From CALKGK01 sp964649515 (GTDB taxonomy: Bacteria > Bacteroidota > Bacteroidia > Flavobacteriales_D > Sanyastnellaceae): a stretch of 64,000 nt of DNA. The stretch is from NCBI GenBank assembly GCA_964649515.1, contig CAZYPV010000006.1:1-64000 (forward strand). Direction: 5' to 3'. The notes beneath the pieces are model-generated. The model did not search any database and had not been told where the DNA came from. It saw nothing but the letters and a program-made list of their open reading frames with translations. Each line of letters starts with the position of its first letter. The first letter of the stretch is position 1. The position numbers and the translations under genes are program-made. This document shows, piece after piece, positions 1 through 8,933 of the stretch.

Positions 1-3000
1 GTAGCAAAGCAATCATCCGCGTCGGTAGTCGTATTCACATCCGCAGCACAGGTGATGGTTGGCACAACGGTGTCCTCAACAATGACATCAAAGCTGCACG
101 TTGAAGTATTGCCGTTGTAATCAGTTACCGTCCAATTTACCGTGGTTGTTCCTAGTGGATATGTGCCTGATGCATTTCCTGTTCCGTTAAAATCATTCAC
201 CAAACTGGCTACCGAGCAATTGTCAGCATGCACGGGAACTGGAATGCTTACGTTGGCGTTACATGCGCTTGCATTTGTTGAAACGGTGATATCGGACGGA
301 CAAACGATGCTTGGGTTGGTGTTGTCAATGTCATCAATGGTGAAGGTGCCGAGCTCTACCGGACACTCATTATTCCCCCATCTCGCAAAAAAAGTATAGG
401 TGCCAGGTGCGAGGGTATTGTAACTAACACTTCCTGTATTATCGCCTACGGAGCTTTCATAGCTTGCTCCTCCATCTAGGCTGTATTCAACGGCACTGCG
501 GTTGGGGTGATCGTTGAAGGTGAAGGTGACTGAGCCGTTGTTCAAACCACAGGTAGCATCGCTCACACTCACTGTCGCTTGAGGAACAGAACGAACGTTC
601 ACATTGACGGTTTCCGTGGTGCTACATCCATTGGCATCGCTAACATTTACAGTGTAGGTTGTAGAATTATTGGCATAAGAAGCCAAACTTGAGGTAAAGG
701 TGTGATTTTGCCCATTGCCCAAGCCGTTGTCCCAGGTGTATGTGAAGGGACCTGATCCTGAAGCTGTAGCGCTTAGGTTTACTTCTTCTCCTTCGCAAAC
801 GGTAATGTTTCCTCCAACATTTACACTGAGATTGTCCACAACAGTAATGTTCTGAGAACATGTTGCAGTGTTGCCATTGTTATCAAGAATGGTCCAAACA
901 ACGGTGGTGGTCCCTACTGGGTAGTTACCACTCGCATTGGCTGTGCCGTTAAAATCATTGCTCAAAACACCTAGACCACAGTTATCCGATGTGCTTGGCA
1001 CAGGAACAGTGACATTCGCTCTACATCCAGGTGCGTTGGTGTTCACGGTGATGTCGCCACTGCAGCTGATGGTGGGGTTCTCGTTGTCAGTAACCACCAC
1101 GTTCTGGCTGCAGGTGTTGGTATTTCCAGATGCATCGCTCACGGTCCAAACCACCGTAGTAGTTCCGATTGGAAAGTTGGCTGGTGCGTTGTTGCTCACA
1201 GCAGCTACACCACAGTTATCATTGGTACTTGGAGCACTCAAAGAAACACTTGATGTACATGATCCTGCATCCGTAGTGGTATTCACTGTTCCTCCACAGG
1301 TAATGCTTGGAGCGATGTTGTCTTCAACACTTACCAGCGATGTGCAGGTGCTTGTATTACCATGGATGTCTTCAACAGTCATGATTACAGGTACCGTTGA
1401 AGGATTCAATGTGATAGTTTGGTTCGAAATCCCAGGACCAGAAATTTGAATGTTGATGGTGTTGCAGCCCAAACTTTCGGGAGTGGCTGTTGCACAATCG
1501 GTGGTATTGGAATAAGCATTGGCTGAAATCACACTTCCAGAACCTCCTGCATTGGGTAGATTGAAGAAGTGGGTATTTGGTCCACAACCGATGGTTCCTT
1601 GTAAAGTCCACAAGTTAGAGGGGATGTTCGTTCCATCAAAGGTGATGTCGTAATCCAGTTCTACGGTATAGTTGTATCCAAATGCGCAAGAATTACTCGA
1701 CGGAATAATGTTGACTGCGTTTACGTCAATGTTTACGTTGTATCCATTGCTTGAACTCACAACGGCTCCAGAAGAAAGGTCGCTACAATCAAAAGTCGTT
1801 TGACTCAAAGAAATCGAGCTGATTCCACAATTATCGCTTGATCCATCATTCACCATAGCACTGGTGATGCTCGCATTTCCAGATGCGTTCAATTGAACCA
1901 CGAGGTCTTGACATACTGCATTGGGGTCTTCATTGTCTGAAACAACCACGGTTTGAGTACAGCTTGAAGTGTTCCCGGCAGCGTCGGTAGCAGTCCAAAC
2001 AACGTTGGTACTTCCAATGGGGAAGGTGGCAGGTGCATTGTTGCTGATGTTCACTGAACCACAGTTGTCAGACACCGTTGGGTTGGTCAAACTCAAGGTA
2101 GCTCCGCAGCTTCCAGGAGTGTTGGACACGTTGAGGTTGGCCGGACAAGTGATGTTAGGGTCTTGGTTGTCCGATACAGTAACAGTTTGTGTACATGTAC
2201 TGCTGTTTCCAGAGGTGTTGGTTGCGGTCCAAATGACGTTGGTACTTCCCATTGGATAGGTTCCAGAGGCGTCATCTGTACCAGTAATGTTGTTGCTCAA
2301 GGTGATGCACTCGCTGATCAAATCGGAGTTTACCCAAACGGTGTTGACGTTCATGTTGTTGAGTGTTCCGTCATTTCCGTTCGGACCGGAATCACTGGCA
2401 GTAGCGCTTCCCGTTCCATCTTCGAATTGAAGATTCATAACTAAATTGTTCGGCACACTGGACAAGTTTGAACAGGCCACTTCATTCACTTCGGTCAATG
2501 ATAGGTTGGTGTCGAACAGCCTGAAGTTGTCGATTTGTCCACCAAAAGACGTTTGAGGAACGACATATGCAGATCCATAATTACCAATCCGGGGTGCACG
2601 GTAGGTGGTGGGTTTTGCGCTCATGGCGGTGTTGGAGCTGGCTTCTAAACTTCCGTCTACATAAATTTGATGTGGACCAGCGGCATTGAAGTTTCCGTTC
2701 ACAACCACGTGATACCATCTTACCGTACTGAGGTCTACATTGGCGTTCAGGTTCATGTCCGTATCATCGTCTGACTCGAAGCTGAATTCCAAACCATTTT
2801 GATCACCATGGATATAGAAATAACGTTGGTCTGAACCATTGCTTGGATCGTCTTCAGACATGTCGAACAAGGTTCCACTCCAATTCGAACTCGGTGGCTT
2901 AAACCAGAAATCAAAGGCAAAAGCACCGTCATTGATGCGATTTGGAATTTGGATATAATCGTTGTTCCCGTCGAAATCGATGGCCGTAGTTCCAAAACAA

Positions 3001-6000
3001 GTACTTACTACAGTTGGAGGAGTAACGCTAACATTGGCGTCACAGCTGTTCAGGTCTGTCCCTGTATTGATGTTTGCAGAACAAGTAATGGTAGGTGGTG
3101 CTGAACAGGTACAGTCAAGCACATTCACGATGAGATCAATGGTGGTTGTTTCTGGCTCGGCGTCATCGTCCGTTGCAGAAAAACTAACCGTATAAGTACC
3201 AACGGCATCTCCATTCAATTCCAAAACAGCACTGGCTGGATTTCCATTGGATGATGAAATCAAGTTCGCACCGCTCCAACCGTTGGTGTTTACCGAAAGA
3301 TTCACGGTTTCGTCGGTTTCAGGACCAGAAAAACCAAGATTTAGTGTTTCCGTTGCTCCAAAACAAATGTTGATGCTGTTTCCCTGAGGAAAACCTTGAG
3401 CCACTGGTGGGAAATTCTCAGAGCTAGATACATCCCACTCAAAGCATTCGTCATCCAACCAGTTTACTCCGTCATTATTTCCTCCCGGACCATCATAGGC
3501 GGTGTCGTCGGTGTTATACATTCCAAGAAGAACGTAATCCACACCATTACCAGCATTCACTCCTACTGTTGCGGGTGACCCACCAAATCCGTTGGTCCCA
3601 CCCGAAGCAGAACCGGTGGTCCATTGCATATCTCCGTAAAAGAAACCAACATTGTTCCCCGGTGCTAAGATGGGGTCTGTTCCGTCAGACATCACCAAGG
3701 TAAAGGTGTTCTGAAGATTGTCGTTCACAGCCGAATATGCATTGTATGGTCCCACATTCATCCAAGTCACATAAACCGAATTGGAATTGATCACATACCA
3801 TACTTCACCTTGGTAGCCATAAGGCCCCCAATCACGCGTATCAACATCACCCCAAAAAGGAGCGATCATCGGTGTTCCAATGGGGAAACCAGAAGAGGTG
3901 TACCAGGCATAAGGGTTGTCAAAGGATACGTTTCCATTGTTGTTGATGTACAATGAGTTATATGTAGTTCCATACAGCTCAAAATCAAATGGAATGTTCA
4001 ATTGAGGAGTTGATCCGTCATCGTTGGGAGGAAGTTCAGTCCAAGTGTAGGGGTCGAATCCTTCCACACAGTTATCTGGAGATCCACTGTAAATGAGTTC
4101 AACGGTAACTTCGTCAAAGAGTCCCGCTGCAGCGCAATCGCCGTTATCTGCCAATAAATAGGTAAAACTGTCTATTCCAATAAAATCGGGGTTGGGGGTG
4201 TAGGTAATGGTTCCGTTTCCATTCACAACGGCTGTTCCATTGCTCGGAGCCGTTCCAATGGCATAAACATAAATGTCGTCCCCGTCAGGGTCGCTGTCTA
4301 CACCATTTCCATGATCCAAGAGCGCGTTGAAATTCAGAGGAGTGTTTTCAGTGTAGTAAAGGATGTCGTCTTGACCTACTGGCGGATTGTTCAAGGCAGC
4401 ATCGAAGTTGATTTCATACAGATGATATGCGTAATCTACTGGTCGAATTTCTTCGTTGATTTGAAGTCTTGGATGACCCGCAATGTTGGGGTAAGAGGCT
4501 TGGAGGATGTAGTAGTCGTCGGGGCCATCGGGCAAACCAAAGTGAATTCGGGCAATGTCTTGTGTTCCATGTCCATTTCCTCCATTGATTTCACGAATAC
4601 CGGAAATCACGTTTCCTTCGCAATCTACGAGGCGCAAAGTGGCACCAAGTGCATCTCTTTCAACTCCTGCAGGCATGTTGGCGATGGCGCGATTTTCTTT
4701 GATGTCCACAAACAAGTAATTGTTCAATGGTGCTCCAGAGAGTTCATTGATGAACAATGCGTTTTCATCGTTTCGGATGTTCACATAAAGATCCAAATCT
4801 CCATCGTTGTCAATGTCTACGAAAGAGGCTCCTTCACCATCATCGTTATAAAAACTTTCACCACTGTCAACAAAACTCATTGCTGCTCCAGTATTGGCGC
4901 CTCCAATGGGATCATTGATTTGATTGATGTAAAGAATTCCTTCTTGATCTCCCGCTAAGAAAATGTCGATGTCACCATCGTTATCCACATCTCCACAGGC
5001 CAAACCATCAATACGATTACCGCCAAAACCGGTGGGGATTCCAGTTGCAGCTCCAAGAGCTACGAAGTTTCCGTTCTGGTTTTCAAAGATTTGATTGTCG
5101 TCATTTTCAGTCCAAAAGAGGTCAAAATCACCATCATTATCAAAGTCGGAGAAGTTGACTGCCCCTTTGTTTCCGTTTTGTGCTTGACCAACATCTACGG
5201 CTTCATCGAATGTTCCGCCGATGTTTCTGAAGAAATCAACTTGGTTTCTTTTTCGTGCAATGAAGTCTACCCAACCATCATTGTCGTAATCGGTAACAGA
5301 ACCGTAGTCACCATCCACCGCATCTTGTGCAAGTCCCAATGGCCACGTAGCCGGGTTGTTCACATTGTATGATGGTCCTTTTGCCGTAACGTGAAAAAAG
5401 TAACCAGATCCGTCATTTTCGAGCATGTCAACCCCGTAATTGTGGTTGTCGAAAACGATGTCCAAATACCCATCACCATTGTAATCCAAAAAGCCCATTC
5501 CTTCGGTGTTGATACCGTCAGCAATGTTGAATGAACCACCGTTTGAACTGTTGTATTCTTGAGGTGTATATCCGCCCGAACCGTCACCAAAGTTCCCCGT
5601 TGCTGGATCCTGAAGATATACTTCAATCCCACGGAAGGAGGTGTTTCTCGCAAAATCTGGATAGCCATCGTTGTTCAAATCTCCCCAAACGGCACAACGC
5701 TCACGCGCAGAGTTGGAGAGCTCTGGTGCTCGACTAGCAGTAATGTCGTTGAAGGTGGTTCCTCCAATGTTCTCATAAAGGAAAGAACGGTCGTTTCGGT
5801 TCACCAAAAGATCGAAATCGCCATCGAGATCGAAGTCGCAAAAGGCAAAACCACCGTCTTTGTTTCCTCCCAAGTCAAGGTTGTATCCTGCTGCATCTTC
5901 AGTCCAAGTCGTTTGTGCCACTTTGGAAGAAATGCTGCCGAATAATAAACTCGCGGTAAGAAGAAATAAAAAGGTGTTTTTCGTTTGTAATTTATTGAAA

Positions 6001-6053
6001 AACGGGGTTTTAGACTTTTTCTGGGTAGAAAAATTTGGGCAAAGGTTGTCCAT
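1..6053 (-). CDS. Giant exported mosaic protein, FG-GAP/ASPIC/NIDO/LamG/HYR (3' end outside window)
   Basis: An open frame of about 2017 codons starts at ATG 6053 and leaves the window at base 1 without a stop, so the C-terminus is missing. The N-terminus has a basic stretch and one hydrophobic segment (about residues 28-45), which fits export. Modules in order: FG-GAP/VCBS repeats with many DxDxDGDxD-type calcium loops (about 50-420); an ASPIC/UnbV domain (about 445-515); a cadherin-like unit ending in the NGTITYTPNPDF type motif (about 555-645); a nidogen-like region with APFWGDVD (about 655-790); then HYR repeats recognised by SDNCG and FPIGTTTVVWT-like motifs from about 980 to the edge. 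A LamG-like domain (about 1020-1240) sits inside one HYR unit. It is probably a surface or secreted adhesin. A T9SS sorting domain is expected in the missing end but not seen. Confidence 0.85.
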   Translation of the reverse strand, partial: MDNLCPNFSTQKKSKTPFFNKLQTKNTFLFLLTASLLFGSISSKVAQTTWTEDAAGYNLDLGGNKDGGFAFCDFDLDGDFDLLVNRNDRSFLYENIGGTTFNDITASRAPELSNSARERCAVWGDLNNDGYPDFARNTSFRGIEVYLQDPATGNFGDGSGGYTPQEYNSSNGGSFNIADGINTEGMGFLDYNGDGYLDIVFDNHNYGVDMLENDGSGYFFHVTAKGPSYNVNNPATWPLGLAQDAVDGDYGSVTDYDNDGWVDFIARKRNQVDFFRNIGGTFDEAVDVGQAQNGNKGAVNFSDFDNDGDFDLFWTENDDNQIFENQNGNFVALGAATGIPTGFGGNRIDGLACGDVDNDGDIDIFLAGDQEGILYINQINDPIGGANTGAAMSFVDSGESFYNDDGEGASFVDIDNDGDLDLYVNIRNDENALFINELSGAPLNNYLFVDIKENRAIANMPAGVERDALGATLRLVDCEGNVISGIREINGGNGHGTQDIARIHFGLPDGPDDYYILQASYPNIAGHPRLQINEEIRPVDYAYHLYEINFDAALNNPPVGQDDILYYTENTPLNFNALLDHGNGVDSDPDGDDIYVYAIGTAPSNGTAVVNGNGTITYTPNPDFIGIDSFTYLLADNGDCAAAGLFDEVTVELIYSGSPDNCVEGFDPYTWTELPPNDDGSTPQLNIPFDFELYGTTYNSLYINNNGNVSFDNPYAWYTSSGFPIGTPMIAPFWGDVDTRDWGPYGYQGEVWYVINSNSVYVTWMNVGPYNAYSAVNDNLQNTFTLVMSDGTDPILAPGNNVGFFYGDMQWTTGSASGGTNGFGGSPATVGVNAGNGVDYVLLGMYNTDDTAYDGPGGNNDGVNWLDDECFEWDVSSSENFPPVAQGFPQGNSINICFGATETLNLGFSGPETDETVNLSVNTNGWSGANLISSSNGNPASAVLELNGDAVGTYTVSFSATDDDAEPETTTIDLIVNVLDCTCSAPPTITCSANINTGTDLNSCDANVSVTPPTVVSTCFGTTAIDFDGNNDYIQIPNRINDGAFAFDFWFKPPSSNWSGTLFDMSEDDPSNGSDQRYFYIHGDQNGLEFSFESDDDTDMNLNANVDLSTVRWYHVVVNGNFNAAGPHQIYVDGSLEASSNTAMSAKPTTYRAPRIGNYGSAYVVPQTSFGGQIDNFRLFDTNLSLTEVNEVACSNLSSVPNNLVMNLQFEDGTGSATASDSGPNGNDGTLNNMNVNTVWVNSDLISECITLSNNITGTDDASGTYPMGSTNVIWTATNTSGNSSTCTQTVTVSDNQDPNITCPANLNVSNTPGSCGATLSLTNPTVSDNCGSVNISNNAPATFPIGSTNVVWTATDAAGNTSSCTQTVVVSDNEDPNAVCQDLVVQLNASGNASITSAMVNDGSSDNCGISSISLSQTTFDCSDLSSGAVVSSSNGYNVNIDVNAVNIIPSSNSCAFGYNYTVELDYDITFDGTNIPSNLWTLQGTIGCGPNTHFFNLPNAGGSGSVISANAYSNTTDCATATPESLGCNTINIQISGPGISNQTITLNPSTVPVIMTVEDIHGNTSTCTSLVSVEDNIAPSITCGGTVNTTTDAGSCTSSVSLSAPSTNDNCGVAAVSNNAPANFPIGTTTVVWTVSDASGNTNTCSQNVVVTDNENPTISCSGDITVNTNAPGCRANVTVPVPSTSDNCGLGVLSNDFNGTANASGNYPVGTTTVVWTILDNNGNTATCSQNITVVDNLSVNVGGNITVCEGEEVNLSATASGSGPFTYTWDNGLGNGQNHTFTSSLASYANNSTTYTVNVSDANGCSTTETVNVNVRSVPQATVSVSDATCGLNNGSVTFTFNDHPNRSAVEYSLDGGASYESSVGDNTGSVSYNTLAPGTYTFFARWGNNECPVELGTFTIDDIDNTNPSIVCPSDITVSTNASACNANVSIPVPVHADNCSVASLVNDFNGTGNASGTYPLGTTTVNWTVTDYNGNTSTCSFDVIVEDTVVPTITCAADVNTTTDADDCFA

Positions 6054-6374
6054 GATCACAGTATTAAGTGATTACTCTGTTTGGTAAAATCAAGGGGTCA
6101 AGCAGTGGTTAGCTGCCAAAGATTATTAGGGCTGCAAACGATGATGCAGATGAACTTTAAAGATGTTAAAGTCAGGACAGTGCTTTTGCTGTTTGGGCTG
6201 GTTAGGCGCCGGTTGGTTAAGTCGTCTCATTGTTTCAATTGTTATTGATTCGCTGAGTTAGGTTAGATAGCAAGTCATTGTGTTTCTTCCTCCGTATACC
6301 GCATCCGACACAAAAAGGTTATCCTTTCTGACAAAAAATGTGGGATTTTTCTGACAGACGGTTTTTTCAGGCAC
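6054..6374. other. Intergenic leader of the giant protein gene
   Basis: This 321-base stretch separates the giant gene from the terminator of the PorE-like gene. I see no convincing coding sequence. Two CTGACA direct repeats start at 6328 and 6351, 23 bases apart (TGTCAG when read in the direction of the giant gene). The same half-site occurs upstream of two other envelope genes in the window. No perfect TAnnTTTG promoter element is visible, so the transcription start is unknown. Confidence 0.5.
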
Positions 6375-6396
6375 AAAAAAAAGGGCCGAAGCCCTT
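6375..6396 (-). terminator. Rho-independent terminator after the PorE-like gene
   Basis: On the minus strand AAGGGC, loop TTCG, GCCCTT is followed by a run of T. It lies 25 bases after the stop codon at 6421. Confidence 0.85.
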
Positions 6397-6420
6397 GATT
6401 TTACTGGTGTTGTTGGTTTA

Positions 6421-8763
6421 TTAGTGGAATGCTAATTCTTCTTTTGGAAGGAGGGTTAAATCAGCTCTTCGGTTTTGTTGATGCAAATCTTCTGAGCAAA
6501 CCTTCTGATCGCTGCACTCGTTCATGATTCGTTCTTCTCCAAACCACTTGAGTAGAATTTGATCAGGAGCAGCACCGAGATGGACAAGGGCTTCGGCCAC
6601 GGCTTCGGCTCTTCTTTGGCTCAGTACTTCGTTGTAGTCTTTGCTGCCGCGTGCATCGGTATGAGCACTGATGACGAGGGTCATGCCAGTGTTGGCTTTC
6701 AACTCATCCACAAATACCAACAAGGATTCCAAGGCACTGGCTTCAATTTTGGCACTGTTGTACGCAAAATAAATGGCCGTCATGTCCAAGGGTTCGTTGC
6801 TTTGATAGCTGCTCCTCGTGGTGTTTTTTGGCTGATGGTGTGGGGCTGCCGTTTTTTCATTGTTTTTTGATTCTGCCAATGTTGTTTCAATGATGTAATG
6901 GGTTTTACCCACGGTGTAAGCGTTTTTAAGCTGTGGCTCCAGTACCAGGCGTTCAATGGTATTTGGGTTTTTGCCTAATGCCATTACATTTTCTGCGGTC
7001 TGGCTGCTCAATTCCTCGTCCTTTTCCCTGGCAAGCCGTTCGTACATTTGATAATCTTGAAGCGCAAGGCCACAATGTGCGGTTCCCGACTCGCTCACTT
7101 TGTAAGGTTCGAAGGAGTGGAGCTTCCCAGCTTCAAAGGGTACGGTGATTTGTTGGTTGTGGTCAACGAGCGCATGACAGAGCACTTCATCGTTTTCGCC
7201 CTTCACTGCAATGAGGTATCCCTCTTGGCATTCATTTGGACTAAAGGTAATGGTGGTGTGCGTAATTTCTTCACCTTCCGCAAAAAGAAAAGGATCGTCA
7301 AAAAGAAAGACATCTGCATATTGATCGGTCTCTTCCCCCATAAGGATGCCTTCCTGCTTTGAAGAATAGGCCTTGAATACTTTGGCCGTGGCCTTCAACA
7401 GTTCCAAACTCAAGAATTGGAGTTGCTCACCGTCTGACCACACACTGTATTCAAAAGGCGTTCCCGCGATGCTGCCTTGAATGTCCAATAGCTCATCTGG
7501 ACGAAGAAGAAAGGTCATTTTGTGTTCGTTGGCAATGCCGTTAATGCTGGTTTTTTGTCGCTGATTATGAACGGTGAAATGAGGGTCAATGGGCAGTTCA
7601 AAAGCGATTTCAACACACTGCACTTCTTCCAAAACAACCAAGGATCTGGCTTCAGAATTGCCTTGAAAATGACTCATTATTTCACCCTTTTTGTCATGCA
7701 AAGAGAGCAAGTAATCGTTGGCTTTGCTATTGGCTGTTAGGGCTTTGGGGTAAAGAGCGTCACTTTCCAAACAGAAAAGATCAAAACCACCATTTCCAGG
7801 CCAAGAATTGGAACTAAAGAGAAGGTCTCCTTGATGCAAATGTGCAAAGCATTCATCCCCGGAAGTATTGATGGCTCGAAGGTTTACTGCTTTTTGTTCC
7901 GATGAAATACTGTTCTCCATGCGGTAAATGTCAAAACCACCTCGTCCGCCTGTTTGGTTGCTGGTAAAGAGGATCTCAGTACCGCAGAATCGGGGCAAGC
8001 CAGTGCTGTATTCGTGGGATTGCTGTGTTTTGATGAAAGGATGATTTGGGAATTCTTGTCCTTCAATATCAATGGCGCGCAACTCCCACAAAGGATGCCC
8101 CAAAGCATCGTAAATGGGTCTGGATCTTTTTGTCTTGATGGAAGTGACGACAAAAACCTCGTGCAACGGATCATAAGCACAGTCGATTCCCAAGGCAGTA
8201 AAGAGCAATCGGTCGTCTTCATAAATGTTCATCATTACGTTCTCAGTGGCTCGAACCCCTTGTTCTTTCAAACCCACTCCATATTCTAAACGGAAACGCT
8301 TGTTCAATTGAATCATGGGGTCAGATTCCGGACTTTGCTCAAAACGCAGCGCGAATGTTTTTTGAGATCCTTCTGCAGAAAAAGGCAAAATTCTTGGGTC
8401 TTCAGGGTGCTTGGTCATGAAATCCTTCAAACACCTTTCTCCTTCTTCATAAGCACCAAAGCCCATGTACGCTTGTGCAAGAAAAAGGGCGTCATCTCTA
8501 TAAAACCCTCCTTTTTTGATGCTTGCCTCGTACCAAACTACAGCTTTTTGATAGTCTCCACGATTCAATGCACAATCGGCAATGCGACGCAAGACAAAGG
8601 TGTTACTGCTGTCTTTTTCCAAGCATCGGTGAAAGAGTTGTTCGGCTTCCACAAAGCGCAAGTTATCGTAGGCTTCTTTTGCCTTTTCTAAGTTTTTATG
8701 CTGACCAAAGAGGTGAAAGGAAAGCAGGAGAAATGCGAAGGAACTGAATAATGCCTTTTTCAT
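6421..8763 (-). CDS. PorE-like OmpA-family protein with TPR and PD40 repeats
   Basis: This is a 780-residue periplasmic or outer-membrane-associated protein. ATG 8763 is chosen because it places a clean signal peptide (MKKALFSSFAFLLLSF) at the N-terminus; the longer frame to 8805 adds 14 unlikely residues. TPR-like helices (about 20-130) are followed by PD40/beta-propeller strands (about 200-335) with the repeated pattern LFTSN..GGRGGFDIY and LFSSN..GNGGFDLF. A central beta-rich part leads to a C-terminal OmpA peptidoglycan-binding domain (about 665-775) with ISAHTDARGS and NRRADL. The order TPR, propeller, OmpA is that of PorE of the type IX secretion system and of many Bacteroidota OmpA-like proteins. 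A direct T9SS role is inferred from architecture only. It stands alone between its own terminator and a leader with two inverted repeats. Confidence 0.85.
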   Translation of the reverse strand: MKKALFSSFAFLLLSFHLFGQHKNLEKAKEAYDNLRFVEAEQLFHRCLEKDSSNTFVLRRIADCALNRGDYQKAVVWYEASIKKGGFYRDDALFLAQAYMGFGAYEEGERCLKDFMTKHPEDPRILPFSAEGSQKTFALRFEQSPESDPMIQLNKRFRLEYGVGLKEQGVRATENVMMNIYEDDRLLFTALGIDCAYDPLHEVFVVTSIKTKRSRPIYDALGHPLWELRAIDIEGQEFPNHPFIKTQQSHEYSTGLPRFCGTEILFTSNQTGGRGGFDIYRMENSISSEQKAVNLRAINTSGDECFAHLHQGDLLFSSNSWPGNGGFDLFCLESDALYPKALTANSKANDYLLSLHDKKGEIMSHFQGNSEARSLVVLEEVQCVEIAFELPIDPHFTVHNQRQKTSINGIANEHKMTFLLRPDELLDIQGSIAGTPFEYSVWSDGEQLQFLSLELLKATAKVFKAYSSKQEGILMGEETDQYADVFLFDDPFLFAEGEEITHTTITFSPNECQEGYLIAVKGENDEVLCHALVDHNQQITVPFEAGKLHSFEPYKVSESGTAHCGLALQDYQMYERLAREKDEELSSQTAENVMALGKNPNTIERLVLEPQLKNAYTVGKTHYIIETTLAESKNNEKTAAPHHQPKNTTRSSYQSNEPLDMTAIYFAYNSAKIEASALESLLVFVDELKANTGMTLVISAHTDARGSKDYNEVLSQRRAEAVAEALVHLGAAPDQILLKWFGEERIMNECSDQKVCSEDLHQQNRRADLTLLPKEELAFH

Positions 8764-8776
8764 GAGTGATTTTTTA

Positions 8777-8833
8777 CTCGTCAAGTCTACGAGCAATAAG
8801 CACAAGTCGCTTGTCAGTTAGGGTCTGACAAGC
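8777..8833 (-). promoter_or_regulatory. Two inverted repeats in the leader of the PorE-like gene
   Basis: GCTTGTCAG (8809-8817) and CTGACAAGC (8825-8833) form a perfect 9-base inverted repeat with a 7-base spacer. Closer to the start codon, CTCGT (8777-8781) and ACGAG (8789-8793) form a second one. Neither is followed by a T run on either strand, so they are not terminators. They could be an operator or a structured mRNA leader. Confidence 0.45.
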
Positions 8834-8933
8834 TTGTAAGACATGGATCCAAGCCCCTTGCCAATCTCCTCAAAAACCCGCTGCCATACTCCACTTGAAT
8901 TGTTTAAATTCGTGGGCTTGAAAAGGAACGAAC

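Noticed and set aside
1419..1440. GGTTCGAAATCCCAGGA resembling a tRNA T-arm
   Set aside because: It lies in the giant coding sequence and has no matching acceptor or anticodon arm.
4311..4958. 215-codon plus-strand open frame
   Set aside because: It is antisense to the FG-GAP and ASPIC region of the giant protein, whose frame is continuous and rich in recognisable motifs.
6126..6230. 34-codon minus-strand frame in the leader of the giant gene
   Set aside because: Short, with no recognisable motif and no sign of translation. Probably chance.
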